From Angustibacter sp049994355 (lineage in GTDB: Bacteria; Actinomycetota; Actinomycetes; Actinomycetales; Angustibacteraceae), in NCBI RefSeq assembly GCF_049994355.1, contig NZ_CP188257.1:1178001-1242000 (forward strand): 64,000 bases of DNA, read 5' to 3'. Below, in pieces: positions 1-8,399 of this stretch (its first letter is position 1; each line of letters begins with the position of its first letter). Position numbers and translations under genes: made by a program. Below the pieces are notes generated by a model. It did not search any database and had not been told where the DNA came from. It worked only from the letters and a program-made list of their open reading frames with translations.

Positions 1-199
1 CAGTCGTGATGGTTCTGTGTGCACCGTTTGCGCGCGGTTCGTACCTGTGCGCAGGGTGGTCGACGAACTGAGATCACCCCTGGTCTCGGCTCCCCGGCGC
101 CTACCGGCGTCGTCGGGGCCGTTCGGGCGCCCGTGTGCGCATCCCCTGGGGCGGGCCGTGACGGCGCCGCCCGGCGGGCCCGGACCGGGGTGACGCAGA

Positions 200-226
200 C
201 CGTGCCGCTTCGCACGCGGGGCACGG
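200..226 (+). promoter_or_regulatory. Hairpin in the 5' region of the lysozyme-like gene
   Basis: The bases CCGTGCC (200-206) and GGCACGG (220-226) form a perfect 7-bp stem with a 13-base loop, ending 17 bases before the chosen GTG start at 244. The rest of 1-199 is GC-rich and I see no gene in it. Secreted wall hydrolases of actinobacteria often carry c-di-AMP riboswitches here, but I could not match that consensus, so only the hairpin is claimed. Confidence 0.35.
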
Positions 227-243
227 CCGATGGAAGGTACTTC

Positions 244-879
244 GTGATTCGACGCGCCCTGCGCCGGCCCCTGCTGTCCAGCATGACCGCCCTGGCCGCC
301 ACTGCCGCGGTGGCCGCGGGCATCGCCACGAACGAGAAGGAACCCGCCGAGGCGGTGAGCCCGCGCATGCAGGTGACCGCCGACGTCATCGCCGAACGCA
401 TCGAGGTCGACCCCCGCCCGATGGTCGCCCGACACAGGCTCGCTTCGGACGCCGCCCAGCACCGCGCCATGCTCGCCGCCGTCGCGAAGGCCAAGGCGGC
501 CCGCCGCAAGGCCGCCAAGGCGCGCGCTGCCGCCCGTGAGCGGGCCAGCCGCGCCAAGGAGCGCGCCCGCCTGCAGTCGATGGACCCGCGCTCGATCGCC
601 AGGAGCCTGCTCGGTGACTACGGCTTCAGCTCGGGCCAGTACGGCTGCCTCGACTCGCTCTGGCAGAAGGAGAGCGGCTGGAGCCTGCACGCGTCCAACG
701 CCTCGTCCGGCGCCTACGGCATCCCGCAGGCCCTGCCCGGCAGCAAGATGGGCACGGTCGCCGGCGACTGGAGGACCAACCCGGTGACCCAGATCAAGTG
801 GGGCCTGCAGTACATCCGCTCCAGCTACGGCTCGCCCTGCGCGGCCTGGTCGCACAGCCAGGGTTCCGGCTGGTACTGA
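244..879 (+). CDS. Secreted lysozyme-like (transglycosylase-type) protein
   Basis: A 211-residue protein likely to cleave or bind peptidoglycan outside the membrane. Residues 1-27 form a basic N-terminus plus an Ala-rich hydrophobic stretch (signal peptide or anchor). Residues 60-112 are a Lys/Arg/Ala-rich helical linker. Residues 115-211 are the lysozyme-like fold seen in many small actinobacterial wall proteins, with a KESGW motif whose Glu143 is the expected catalytic acid, a GAYGIPQALPGSKM loop, and Cys135/Cys199 as a probable disulfide. The frame is open upstream to 19, but GTG 244 is chosen because GGAAGG lies at 232-237 and a signal peptide follows at once. It ends one base before the convergent fumC stop. 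Confidence 0.85.
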   Translation: MIRRALRRPLLSSMTALAATAAVAAGIATNEKEPAEAVSPRMQVTADVIAERIEVDPRPMVARHRLASDAAQHRAMLAAVAKAKAARRKAAKARAAARERASRAKERARLQSMDPRSIARSLLGDYGFSSGQYGCLDSLWQKESGWSLHASNASSGAYGIPQALPGSKMGTVAGDWRTNPVTQIKWGLQYIRSSYGSPCAAWSHSQGSGWY

Positions 880-2283
880 TCAGCTGGTCGGCCGGGCCAT
901 GGCGTCGACGTCCAGCGCGGCGTCCAGCTGCTGCTCGGTGAGCTCCCCGCGCTGCACGTAGCCGAGATCCAGCACGGCCTGCCGGATCGTCGTCCGGTCG
1001 GTCACCGCCTTCTTGGCCACCGCGGCGGCCGCCTCGTAGCCGATCACCCGGTTCAACGGGGTCACGACGGACGGCGAGGACTCGGCCAGCTCGCGGCAGC
1101 GCTCGACGTCCGCCACGAGCCCGTCCACGCACCCGTCGGCCAGCAACCGGCAGGCGGCGGCCAGCAGCCGGGTCGACTCGAGCACTGCGCGCCCCATGAC
1201 CGGCATCATCACGTTCAGCTCGAAGCTGCCGCTGGCGCCGGCGAAGGTCACCGTCGCGTCGTGGCCGATGACCTGCGCGCAGACCTGCAGGGTGGCCTCG
1301 GGGAGCACCGGGTTGACCTTGCCGGGCATGATGCTCGACCCCGGCTGCAGATCTGGCAGCCGCAGCTCGCCCAGGCCGGTCCGCGGGCCCGAGCCCATCC
1401 ACCGCAGGTCGTTGCACAGCTTGACCAGGCTCACCGCGACGGTGCGCAACTGCCCGGACAGCTCCACCAGGCCGTCCCGGGCACCCTGGGCCTCGAAGTG
1501 GTTGCGCGCCTCGCGCAGCGGCAGACCGGTGGCCGCGGCCAGCTCGGCGACGACCTGCTCGGCGAAACCGGGCGGGGTGTTGATCCCGGTGCCGACCGCC
1601 GTCCCGCCGAGCGGCACCTCGGCCAGCCTGGGCAGCGTCGAGCGCAGCCGCTCCACGCCGGCCAGCATCTGCGCCGCGTAGCCGTCGAACTCCTGACCCA
1701 GCGTCACCGGCACAGCGTCCATCAGGTGCGTCCGCCCGGCCTTCACGACGTCGGAGAACTCGGCAGCCTTGCGCCGCAACGACTCCGCGAGGTGCTCCAG
1801 TGCGGGCACCACGTCGTTCACCACGGCGTCGGTGGCGGCCAGGTGCAGGCCGGTGGGGAACGTGTCGTTGCTGGACTGCGACGCGTTCACCTGGTCGTTC
1901 GGGTGCACCGCACGCCCGAGCTCGGCGCTCGCCAGCCGGGCCAGCACCTCGTTGACGTTCATGTTGGTCGAGGTTCCCGAGCCGGTCTGGAACACGTCGA
2001 TCGGGAACTGGTCGTCGTGCTCGCCGTCGATGACCTGCTGCGCCGCAACGACGATGGCGTCCGCGACGTCCTGGTCCAGCACTCCGAGCCGGGCGTTGAC
2101 CCGCGCGGCGGCGCCCTTGATCCTGGCCAGCGCGTGGACCACGGCCGGCTCGACCGGCACCCCGGAGATGGGGAAGTTCTGCACGGCCCGCTGGGTCTGC
2201 GCACCCCACAGCGCGGATGCCGGAACCCGCACCTCGCCCATCGTGTCGTGCTCGACCCGGAACTGCTCGCTGCTGTCTGCCAT
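880..2283 (-). CDS. fumC: Fumarate hydratase, class II
   Basis: A 467-residue class II fumarase that reversibly hydrates fumarate to (S)-malate in the TCA cycle; it is iron-independent and cytosolic. Visible are the substrate-site run TGSGTSTNMNVNE near residue 100, the region with catalytic His and HPNDQVN near 140, and the superfamily signature GSSIMPGKVNPV near 317. Length matches the family. The start is the ATG of MADSSEQF. A divergent kinase gene begins 60 bases away, so the two may share a promoter region. A second, unrelated class I fumarase lies about 4 kb downstream. Confidence 0.96.
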   Translation of the reverse strand: MADSSEQFRVEHDTMGEVRVPASALWGAQTQRAVQNFPISGVPVEPAVVHALARIKGAAARVNARLGVLDQDVADAIVVAAQQVIDGEHDDQFPIDVFQTGSGTSTNMNVNEVLARLASAELGRAVHPNDQVNASQSSNDTFPTGLHLAATDAVVNDVVPALEHLAESLRRKAAEFSDVVKAGRTHLMDAVPVTLGQEFDGYAAQMLAGVERLRSTLPRLAEVPLGGTAVGTGINTPPGFAEQVVAELAAATGLPLREARNHFEAQGARDGLVELSGQLRTVAVSLVKLCNDLRWMGSGPRTGLGELRLPDLQPGSSIMPGKVNPVLPEATLQVCAQVIGHDATVTFAGASGSFELNVMMPVMGRAVLESTRLLAAACRLLADGCVDGLVADVERCRELAESSPSVVTPLNRVIGYEAAAAVAKKAVTDRTTIRQAVLDLGYVQRGELTEQQLDAALDVDAMARPTS

Positions 2284-2343
2284 GGCCCCATCCTGTCGCG
2301 CGCTGGCTTGCCGAGCACCCTGCATGGCGTCCAGCATGGCCGG

Positions 2344-2973
2344 GTGGACGTCGAGGGGCTGGCCGAGCGGGCGCGCGCCATCGTGGCGCGGGACGGCGGC
2401 CGCCGCGCGCTGCTCGGGATCACCGGGCCGCCGGGCGCGGGCAAGTCGACCGTCGCCGCGGACCTGGTCCGGACGCTGCGGCGCAGCGGGCTCGAGGCGG
2501 TGCTGGTCCCGATGGACGGCTTCCACCTCGCCCAGGCCAGGCTCGACGCGCTCGGCCTGGCTGACGTCAAGGGGGCGCCGCGGACCTTCGACGCCTGGGG
2601 GTACCACGCGTTGCTGGAACGCCTGCGGCGCAACGATTCCATCGTGGTCTACGCGCCGCAGTTCCGGCGCGAGATCGAGGAGCCGGTGGCCGGTGCGATC
2701 GCGGTGGGACCGGACGTCCAGGTGGTCCTCACCGAGGGCAACTACCTGCTCCTGGACGAGCAGCCGTGGTCCGGAGTGCGCGACCTGCTCGACGAGGTCT
2801 GGTACCTGGACCTGGACGTCGAGCTGCGCCGGCAGCGGCTGGCCGCCCGGCACCAACACTTCGGGCGCTCGGACGCCGAGTCCTGGCAGCGCACCCTGGG
2901 CAGCGACGAGGCCAACGCGCTGCTGGTCCAGGAGGGCATCGCCAGGGCCGACCTGGTCGTCCCGGTGCCCTAG
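2344..2973 (+). CDS. P-loop nucleoside/nucleotide kinase family protein
   Basis: A 209-residue cytosolic ATP-dependent kinase of the uridine kinase / pantothenate kinase-like P-loop family. The Walker A motif GPPGAGKST lies near residues 27-35, followed by the family motif PMDGFHLA near residue 57, which supplies acidic and substrate-site residues, and a LTEGNYLLLD strand near 125. The substrate cannot be assigned; relatives act on nucleosides, pantothenate or sugars. GTG 2344 is the first start that leaves a compact N-terminus before the P-loop. No strong Shine-Dalgarno is visible, so the start is moderate. It is divergent from fumC and convergent with the carbonic anhydrase. Confidence 0.8.
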   Translation: MDVEGLAERARAIVARDGGRRALLGITGPPGAGKSTVAADLVRTLRRSGLEAVLVPMDGFHLAQARLDALGLADVKGAPRTFDAWGYHALLERLRRNDSIVVYAPQFRREIEEPVAGAIAVGPDVQVVLTEGNYLLLDEQPWSGVRDLLDEVWYLDLDVELRRQRLAARHQHFGRSDAESWQRTLGSDEANALLVQEGIARADLVVPVP

Positions 2974-2986
2974 GGCCGGTGACTGC

Positions 2987-3637
2987 TCAGTCCTCGATGT
3001 CGCTCGCACCGGCGACGTCGCCGATCACCTCGACGACGCTCACCCGGCCGTCGTCGAGCGCGTAGACCAGCCCGACCACAGCCAGCGCACCGCGCAGCAC
3101 GGCGTCCGACAGCATCGCCGAACGGTCGACCAGCAGCCGCACGGTCTGCCGGACGTGCTCCGCCTCGACCTCCTCGGTGGAGCTGCGGCCGGCCCGCTGC
3201 GCGGCCAGCACGCTCGGGGTGACCCGCTCGACGATGTCCCGCACGAATCCGGCCGGCAGGATGCCGGACTCGACCGCGTCGATGGTCGCGCTGACCGCCC
3301 CGCACGAGTCGTGGCCGAGCACGACGACCAGCGGGATGGACAGGTAGCCGACGCCGAACTCGACGGAGCCGAGCACGCCGGAGTCCACCACGTGGCCTGC
3401 GGTACGCACCACGAAGAGCCGCCCGAGCCCCTGGTCGAAGACGATCTCGGCGGACACCCGTGAGTCACCGCAGCCGAAGACGAGGGCGAACGGGTGCTGG
3501 CTGACGGCGACCTCGGCCCGTCGCGCCAGGTCCTTGTCCGCGTTGGCCGAGTGGCCGCGGGCGAACCGCTCGTTGCCGGCCTGCAGCTCCGCCCAGGCCT
3601 GAGCCGGCGTCCGTCGTCCATCGCTCGCGTCGCTCAC
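2987..3637 (-). CDS. Beta-class carbonic anhydrase
   Basis: A 216-residue zinc enzyme interconverting CO2 and bicarbonate in the cytosol. The metal and catalytic signature is complete: CGDSRV (Cys ligand and the Asp-Arg dyad) near residue 50 and GHDSCGA (His and Cys ligands) about 55 residues later. There is no transmembrane SulP domain. The GTG start overlaps the stop of the upstream DUF998 gene in a GTGA motif (3634-3637), so the two are probably translationally coupled. Confidence 0.93.
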   Translation of the reverse strand: MSDASDGRRTPAQAWAELQAGNERFARGHSANADKDLARRAEVAVSQHPFALVFGCGDSRVSAEIVFDQGLGRLFVVRTAGHVVDSGVLGSVEFGVGYLSIPLVVVLGHDSCGAVSATIDAVESGILPAGFVRDIVERVTPSVLAAQRAGRSSTEEVEAEHVRQTVRLLVDRSAMLSDAVLRGALAVVGLVYALDDGRVSVVEVIGDVAGASDIED

Positions 3638-4311
3638 GACGGCATCGTCGCAGGTGCCCGGGCCCGGGCCGCGCGGTGGCCGTCCACCGACCAGCCGACC
3701 ACGGCGTACCACGCTGACAGCACCACGATCTGCGCGCGCTGGGTCAGCCCCAGCATCGCGACCGCACCGGCCTGCTGGGTGGACACGAAGACCAGACCCA
3801 ACGCTGCGGCCAGCACCCCGGCCACCAGGTGGCAGACCAGCTCGGCCCGTCGTCCCCGGCTGGCCGCCGCGAAAACCAGGCAGGCCAGCACCCCGCACGA
3901 CGTCCCGACGCTGCTGATCAGGTCGTGCACGGCGTCGTCCAGGCCCTGGTCCACCAGCCGGGTCGGGCACGAGGCGTCGGTGGACATCGCGCAGTGCTCC
4001 GGGAAGAGCACGGCCAGCAACGTGGACGCCGCGAAGACCCCGAGCAGGACGGTGCCGGCCCGCCACGTCCGGGTGCGGCAGCACCGCCAGGCCAGCACCG
4101 CGAGCACCAGCAGCAGCACCGCCGACGTCGCATCCGCGGCCCGGAACGCCCAGAACAGCTCGCGCCCGCTGGTGGCCAGGTCGCTGACCATCGTGGTCAT
4201 GATGGGCGAGCGGTGGGTCAGCACCAGCTCGAGCAGGAAGTTCACGTTGAGCAGGCCGGCCGCGACGCCCAACCACAGCCCCGTCCGGCGGGGGAGGGTG
4301 CCGCTGCTCAC
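3634..4311 (-). CDS. DUF998-like multi-pass membrane protein
   Basis: A 225-residue integral membrane protein with about six hydrophobic segments, resembling the DUF998 family, whose function is unknown. Visible are an N-terminal membrane helix after PRRTGLWLG, a conserved-looking FPEHC segment near the middle, and a VHDLISSVGT stretch. GTG 4311 is the only start compatible with the first helix. The gene is divergent from the MprF-like gene with only nine bases between starts, and its stop overlaps the carbonic anhydrase start. A role in CO2/bicarbonate handling is only an inference from that coupling. Confidence 0.75.
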   Translation of the reverse strand: MSSGTLPRRTGLWLGVAAGLLNVNFLLELVLTHRSPIMTTMVSDLATSGRELFWAFRAADATSAVLLLVLAVLAWRCCRTRTWRAGTVLLGVFAASTLLAVLFPEHCAMSTDASCPTRLVDQGLDDAVHDLISSVGTSCGVLACLVFAAASRGRRAELVCHLVAGVLAAALGLVFVSTQQAGAVAMLGLTQRAQIVVLSAWYAVVGWSVDGHRAARARAPATMPS

Positions 4312-4320
4312 CGCATCATC

Positions 4321-6063
4321 ATGCTCACTACCGTGGCGGCCGTGAACGAGGGGCGTTCGGACGGCGCGCGCAAGGCGGCCGCGAGCGAGGCGGGCTCGAA
4401 CCGCGTCGCACCGCTGCGCAGCCGGGTGCCGTCGCTGGTCGCCTGGGTGGTCCGGGCGGTGTCGCTGCTGTCGCTGCTCTCGCTGTTCACCCGCACCGGC
4501 CCCCACCGGCGCGAGGTGCAGGACGCGGTGGTGGACGGCGCCACGATCGCGGTGGTGATCGTGCTGGCCGCCGTGATGCTCGTCGTGGCGCGCGGGATCG
4601 CCCGGCGCAAGCGTCGCGCCTGGCGGATCGTGCTCGGCCTGGTCGTGGTCGCCGCGCTGCTCTACCTGCGCGCCCACAACTGGGTCGCCGCCGGGCTCAA
4701 CGTCTCGATGGCCGTGCTGCTGATCTGGACCCGGGCCGAGTTCTGGGCCCGCTCCGAGCCGTCTTCGCGGTGGCTGGCCCTGCGTGCCGGCCTGCTGACC
4801 GGGGCAGTCGCCTTCGGTGCCGGACTGGCGTTGACCGCCCGCACCGCACCCGACGCGGACAGCGTCGCCGTCCTCGGCCAGACCGTGCGGGGCCTGTTCG
4901 GGTTCTTCCCCGACCTGCCCTACCGCCGTCCCGAGCTCGCCGACCTGACCAACGTCGTACTGACCGGGCTGGGCGCGGCCACGGTGCTGATCGTGCTGGC
5001 CATCCTGCTCTCGCCACGGCGCAAGCCGGCCGAGCTGGGGGAGTCCGACGAGGCGCGGCTGCGCGAGCTGCTGGCCCGGCACGGCTCCCGCGACTCCCTC
5101 GGCTACTTCGCGCTGCGCCGGGACAAGTCGGCGATGTTCTCGCCCAGTGGGAAGGCAGCCATCGCCTACCGGGTGGTGGACGGCGTCACCCTCGCCTCGG
5201 GCGACCCGATCGGCGACCCGGAGGCCTGGCCCGGCGCGATCGCCGCCTGGCTGGGCGAGGCCGAGCGGTATGCCTGGACCCCGGGCGTGCTCGGGGCCAG
5301 CCAGAGCGGCGCCACCGCCTACGTCCGGGCCGGGCTGGACGCGCTCGAGGTCGGCGACGAGGCGGTGCTCGACCTGAGCACGTTCTCGCTGTCCGGGCGT
5401 GACATGCGCGGCATCCGCCAGGCCGTCTCGCGAGTGGAGCGAGCCGGCTATACGGCGGCCGTGGTCCGGCAGAAGGACCTGGACCCGACCGAGGTGGACG
5501 AGCTCGTGCGGGCCGCGGAAGCGCTGCGCGACGGGGACGTCGAACGCGGCTTCTCGATGGCCCTCGGACGGCTCGGCGACCCCCTCGACCCGGAGGTGGT
5601 GGTGGTCCGCGCCCGCGACGAGCAGGGCCGGCTGGTGGCCGTGCTGTCGCTGGTCCCGTGGGGCACGGACGGGCTGTCGCTGGACGTGATGCGGCGCTCG
5701 CGGTCCAGCGAGAACGGCACGATGGAGTTCCTGGTGGCCACGCTGGCCCGGCACGCAGCGGAGCTCGGCGTGCAGCGGGTGTCGCTGAACTTCGCGGTCT
5801 TCCGGTCGGCTCTGGAGCGGGGCGGTCAGGTAGGCGCCGGGCCGATCCTGCGGCTGTGGCGCTCGCTGCTGCTCAAGCTGTCCCGCTGGTGGCAGATCGA
5901 GTCGCTGTACCGGGCCAACGCCAAGTACCACCCGCGGTGGGAGCCGCGGATGGTGTGCTTCGGCCGGGGTGCCGACCTGCCCCGGGTAGCGGTCGCCGCG
6001 CTGCAGGCCGAGGCGTTCGTCGTCCGGCCCCGCCTGTCCCGCTGGCTGCGCCCCCGCCGCTGA
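4321..6063 (+). CDS. MprF/LysX-like phosphatidylglycerol aminoacyltransferase, no tRNA-synthetase domain
   Basis: A 580-residue membrane protein. The first 240 residues hold about six hydrophobic segments. The C-terminal half (about 250-560) is the DUF2156 / LPG-synthase catalytic domain, recognisable from LGYFALRRDKSAMFSPSG, VTLASGDPIGD and a QSGATAYVRAGL stretch. Family members transfer an amino acid, usually lysine, from aminoacyl-tRNA to phosphatidylglycerol, lowering negative surface charge and giving resistance to cationic peptides. Mycobacterial LysX carries a fused lysyl-tRNA synthetase; this protein stops without one, so it would need tRNA charged elsewhere. The ATG 4321 start could be replaced by GTG 4342. 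The amino acid donor cannot be deduced. Confidence 0.85.
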   Translation: MLTTVAAVNEGRSDGARKAAASEAGSNRVAPLRSRVPSLVAWVVRAVSLLSLLSLFTRTGPHRREVQDAVVDGATIAVVIVLAAVMLVVARGIARRKRRAWRIVLGLVVVAALLYLRAHNWVAAGLNVSMAVLLIWTRAEFWARSEPSSRWLALRAGLLTGAVAFGAGLALTARTAPDADSVAVLGQTVRGLFGFFPDLPYRRPELADLTNVVLTGLGAATVLIVLAILLSPRRKPAELGESDEARLRELLARHGSRDSLGYFALRRDKSAMFSPSGKAAIAYRVVDGVTLASGDPIGDPEAWPGAIAAWLGEAERYAWTPGVLGASQSGATAYVRAGLDALEVGDEAVLDLSTFSLSGRDMRGIRQAVSRVERAGYTAAVVRQKDLDPTEVDELVRAAEALRDGDVERGFSMALGRLGDPLDPEVVVVRARDEQGRLVAVLSLVPWGTDGLSLDVMRRSRSSENGTMEFLVATLARHAAELGVQRVSLNFAVFRSALERGGQVGAGPILRLWRSLLLKLSRWWQIESLYRANAKYHPRWEPRMVCFGRGADLPRVAVAALQAEAFVVRPRLSRWLRPRR

Positions 6064-6100
6064 CCCACCCCCCCACGCAACGCGGGGTCCGCTGGAGGGA

Positions 6101-6472
6101 GTGCTGGCCGACGTCGCCGGCGGCGTGCAGAGCCTGGGTGAGCGGAACTTCGCGCGGCTCTGCCGGGATCGCGGGCTGCCTGAGCCGTCCCGGCAGGTGC
6201 GCCGGCGGCGCGGTGACGGCGTGATGTACCTGGACGTCCGGTGGGACCCGTGGGGCGTGGTGGCGGAGATCGACGGCGTCCATCACCTCGATGTCGGGCC
6301 CTGGATGGACGACACCCTGCGCCAGCACGTGGCCAGCATGGCCGGCAGCCAGCTGTTCCAGCGGATTCCCAACGTCGGTCTCCGGGTGATGCCGGACAGG
6401 TTCCTGGACCAGGTGGAGCAGGCCCTGCGCGCCGCCGGCTGCCCGCTGCGTCCGAAGCCTCGGCCGCAATAG
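6101..6472 (+). pseudogene. Truncated DUF559-type (endonuclease-fold) protein
   Basis: About 123 residues corresponding to the C-terminal part of the roughly 300-residue actinobacterial DUF559 proteins. The fragment starts at the VLADVAGGVQSLGE segment that precedes the domain in full-length members and includes the PD-(D/E)XK-like core YLDVRWDPWGVVAEIDGVHH. The N-terminal winged-helix/AbiEi-like part is missing. The reading frame is open upstream only to the end of the MprF-like gene, and the GTG at 6101 has a purine run abutting it at 6094-6100 (no spacer). Most likely a remnant, although a short expressed protein cannot be excluded. Confidence 0.6.
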
Positions 6473-6509
6473 CGACCAGTTCTTCCGACGCAAGGGGTGG
6501 GGGCGGCGG

Positions 6510-8228
6510 TCAGCTGCGGGGGCCGACCGGGATGGTGGTGGCCAGCGGCTTCGTGATGGTCGCGAAGAAGTCGTTTCCCTTGTCGTCGACCACGATGAAC
6601 GCCGGGAAGTCCTCGACGTCGATCTTCCAGACCGCCTCCATCCCCAGCTCGGGGTACTCCAGGACCTCGACGTGCTTGATGCAGTCCTGCGCCAGCCGGG
6701 CCGCCGGCCCGCCGATCGAGCCGAGGTAGAAGCCGCCGTGCGCCGCGCAGGCCGCGGTCACCGCGCTGCTGCGGTTGCCCTTGGCCAGCATCACCAGCGA
6801 CCCGCCGGCCGCCTGGAACTGCTCGACGTAGGAGTCCATCCGCCCGGCTGTGGTCGGCCCGAACGACCCCGACGCGTAGCCCTGCGGCGTCTTGGCCGGC
6901 CCGGCGTAGTAGACCGCGTGGTCGCGCAGGTACTGCGGCATCGGCTGGCCGGCGTCCAGCAGCTCCTTGATCTTGGCGTGCGCGATGTCCCGGGCCACCA
7001 CGAGCGAACCGCTCAGCGACAGCCGCGTGGTCACGGGATAGCGGGACAGCTCGGCGCGGACCTCGACCATCGGCCGGTTCAGGTCGATCCGCACCACGTC
7101 GTCGCCGGACGTCGACTCGACCCGGGCGCGCTGGGCCAGCTCGGATGTCGCGAGGTGCTCCTCGGTCGTCTCCGGCAGGAACCGCGCGGGGTCGGTCTCC
7201 AGAGCCTCCAGGAACACCCCTTCGGCGGTGATCTTGCCCATCGCCTGGCGGTCGGCCGAGCAGGACACCGCGATCGCCACCGGGCAGGACGCACCATGCC
7301 GCGGCAGCCGCACGACCCGCACGTCGTGGCAGAAGTACTTGCCGCCGAACTGCGCGCCGATCCCGAACTCGCGGGTCATCTCGAGCACTTGCTGCTCCAG
7401 CTCGACGTCCCGGAACCCGTGCGCGGCAAGGGATCCGGACGTCGGCAGCGAGTCCAGGTACTTGGCCGAGGCGTACTTGGCGGTCTTCAGCGCGAACTCC
7501 GCCGAGGTGCCGCCGACCACGATGGCCAGGTGGTACGGCGGGCAGGCGGCGGTGCCCAGCGCTCGCAGCTTCTCGTCCAGGAAGCGGCGCATGCCGGCCG
7601 GGTTCAGCACGGCCTTGGTCTCCTGGAAGAGGAACGACTTGTTGGCCGAGCCGCCGCCCTTGGCCATGAACAGGAACTTGTACGTCGTCTCGTGCCCCGG
7701 GGTGGTGTCGGCGTACAGCTCGATCTGCGCCGGAAGGTTCGACCCGGTGTTCTTCTCTTCCCACATGCTCAGCGGCGCGAGCTGGCTGTAACGCAGGTTC
7801 AGTCGGGTGTAGGCGTCGAAGACGCCCTGGGACAGCGCCTGCTCGTCGGTGCCGGCGGTGAGCACGTGCTGCCCGCGCTTGCCCATCACGATCGCGGTGC
7901 CGGTGTCCTGGCACATCGGCAGCACCCCGCCGGCCGCGATGTTCGCGTTCTTCAGCAGGTCCAGCGCGACGAACTTGTCGTTGTTGCTGGCTGCGGGGTC
8001 GTCCAGGATCGAACGAAGCTGGGCCAGGTGCGCCGGGCGCAGGTAGTGCGCGATGTCGTGCATCGCGGTGTCGGTGAGCAGCCGCAGCGCCTCGGCGTCC
8101 ACCTCCAGGAAGGTCCGCCCGCCCGGGCCGTCCACTGCGCGCACGCCCTGGCTGGTCAGCAGGCGGTACTGCGTGGTGTCGCTGCCGATCGGCAGCAGGT
8201 CCTCGTAGACGAACTCGGGCTCGGGCAT
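6510..8228 (-). CDS. fumA: Fumarate hydratase, class I
   Basis: A 572-residue single-chain class I fumarase using an oxygen-sensitive 4Fe-4S cluster to hydrate fumarate to malate. Likely cluster cysteines are in PMCQDTGT (near residue 105), AACPPYHLAIVVGG (near 225) and the CPVAIAVSCSADRQ region (near 320). The alpha-type N-terminal and beta-type C-terminal domains are fused, as in Escherichia coli FumA/FumB. The ATG at 8228 has AGAGGTC upstream. Related enzymes dehydrate tartrate, but the single-chain architecture and length fit fumarase. Presence alongside fumC suggests redundancy or use under different iron or oxygen conditions. Confidence 0.93.
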   Translation of the reverse strand: MPEPEFVYEDLLPIGSDTTQYRLLTSQGVRAVDGPGGRTFLEVDAEALRLLTDTAMHDIAHYLRPAHLAQLRSILDDPAASNNDKFVALDLLKNANIAAGGVLPMCQDTGTAIVMGKRGQHVLTAGTDEQALSQGVFDAYTRLNLRYSQLAPLSMWEEKNTGSNLPAQIELYADTTPGHETTYKFLFMAKGGGSANKSFLFQETKAVLNPAGMRRFLDEKLRALGTAACPPYHLAIVVGGTSAEFALKTAKYASAKYLDSLPTSGSLAAHGFRDVELEQQVLEMTREFGIGAQFGGKYFCHDVRVVRLPRHGASCPVAIAVSCSADRQAMGKITAEGVFLEALETDPARFLPETTEEHLATSELAQRARVESTSGDDVVRIDLNRPMVEVRAELSRYPVTTRLSLSGSLVVARDIAHAKIKELLDAGQPMPQYLRDHAVYYAGPAKTPQGYASGSFGPTTAGRMDSYVEQFQAAGGSLVMLAKGNRSSAVTAACAAHGGFYLGSIGGPAARLAQDCIKHVEVLEYPELGMEAVWKIDVEDFPAFIVVDDKGNDFFATITKPLATTIPVGPRS

Positions 8229-8399
8229 CGCAGACCTCTGGCTTGGCGGATGTCAAGGGCGATCCCAGATTACCTACCGCGCCGGTCACGAGCTCGCGCC
8301 GCTCTGGCCGTACCGTTCACGAAACTCGGTGGGAGGTTCACCGGTTCGCCGGATGCCCTGCCGCCCCACCGTCGATTATCTTGGCGGCGGAGGGGTGAC

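Noticed and set aside
1..243. c-di-AMP (ydaO) riboswitch ahead of the wall-hydrolase-like gene
   Set aside because: Position and gene type suggest it, but the conserved GGGGTGAATC-type and CAGCTAACCC-type segments could not be found; only an isolated hairpin is supported.
6672..8399. Long N-terminal extension of the 7TM phosphatase frame
   Set aside because: It lies entirely opposite the class I fumarase and has no protein-like features; the true start is GTG 8400 with a good ribosome site.
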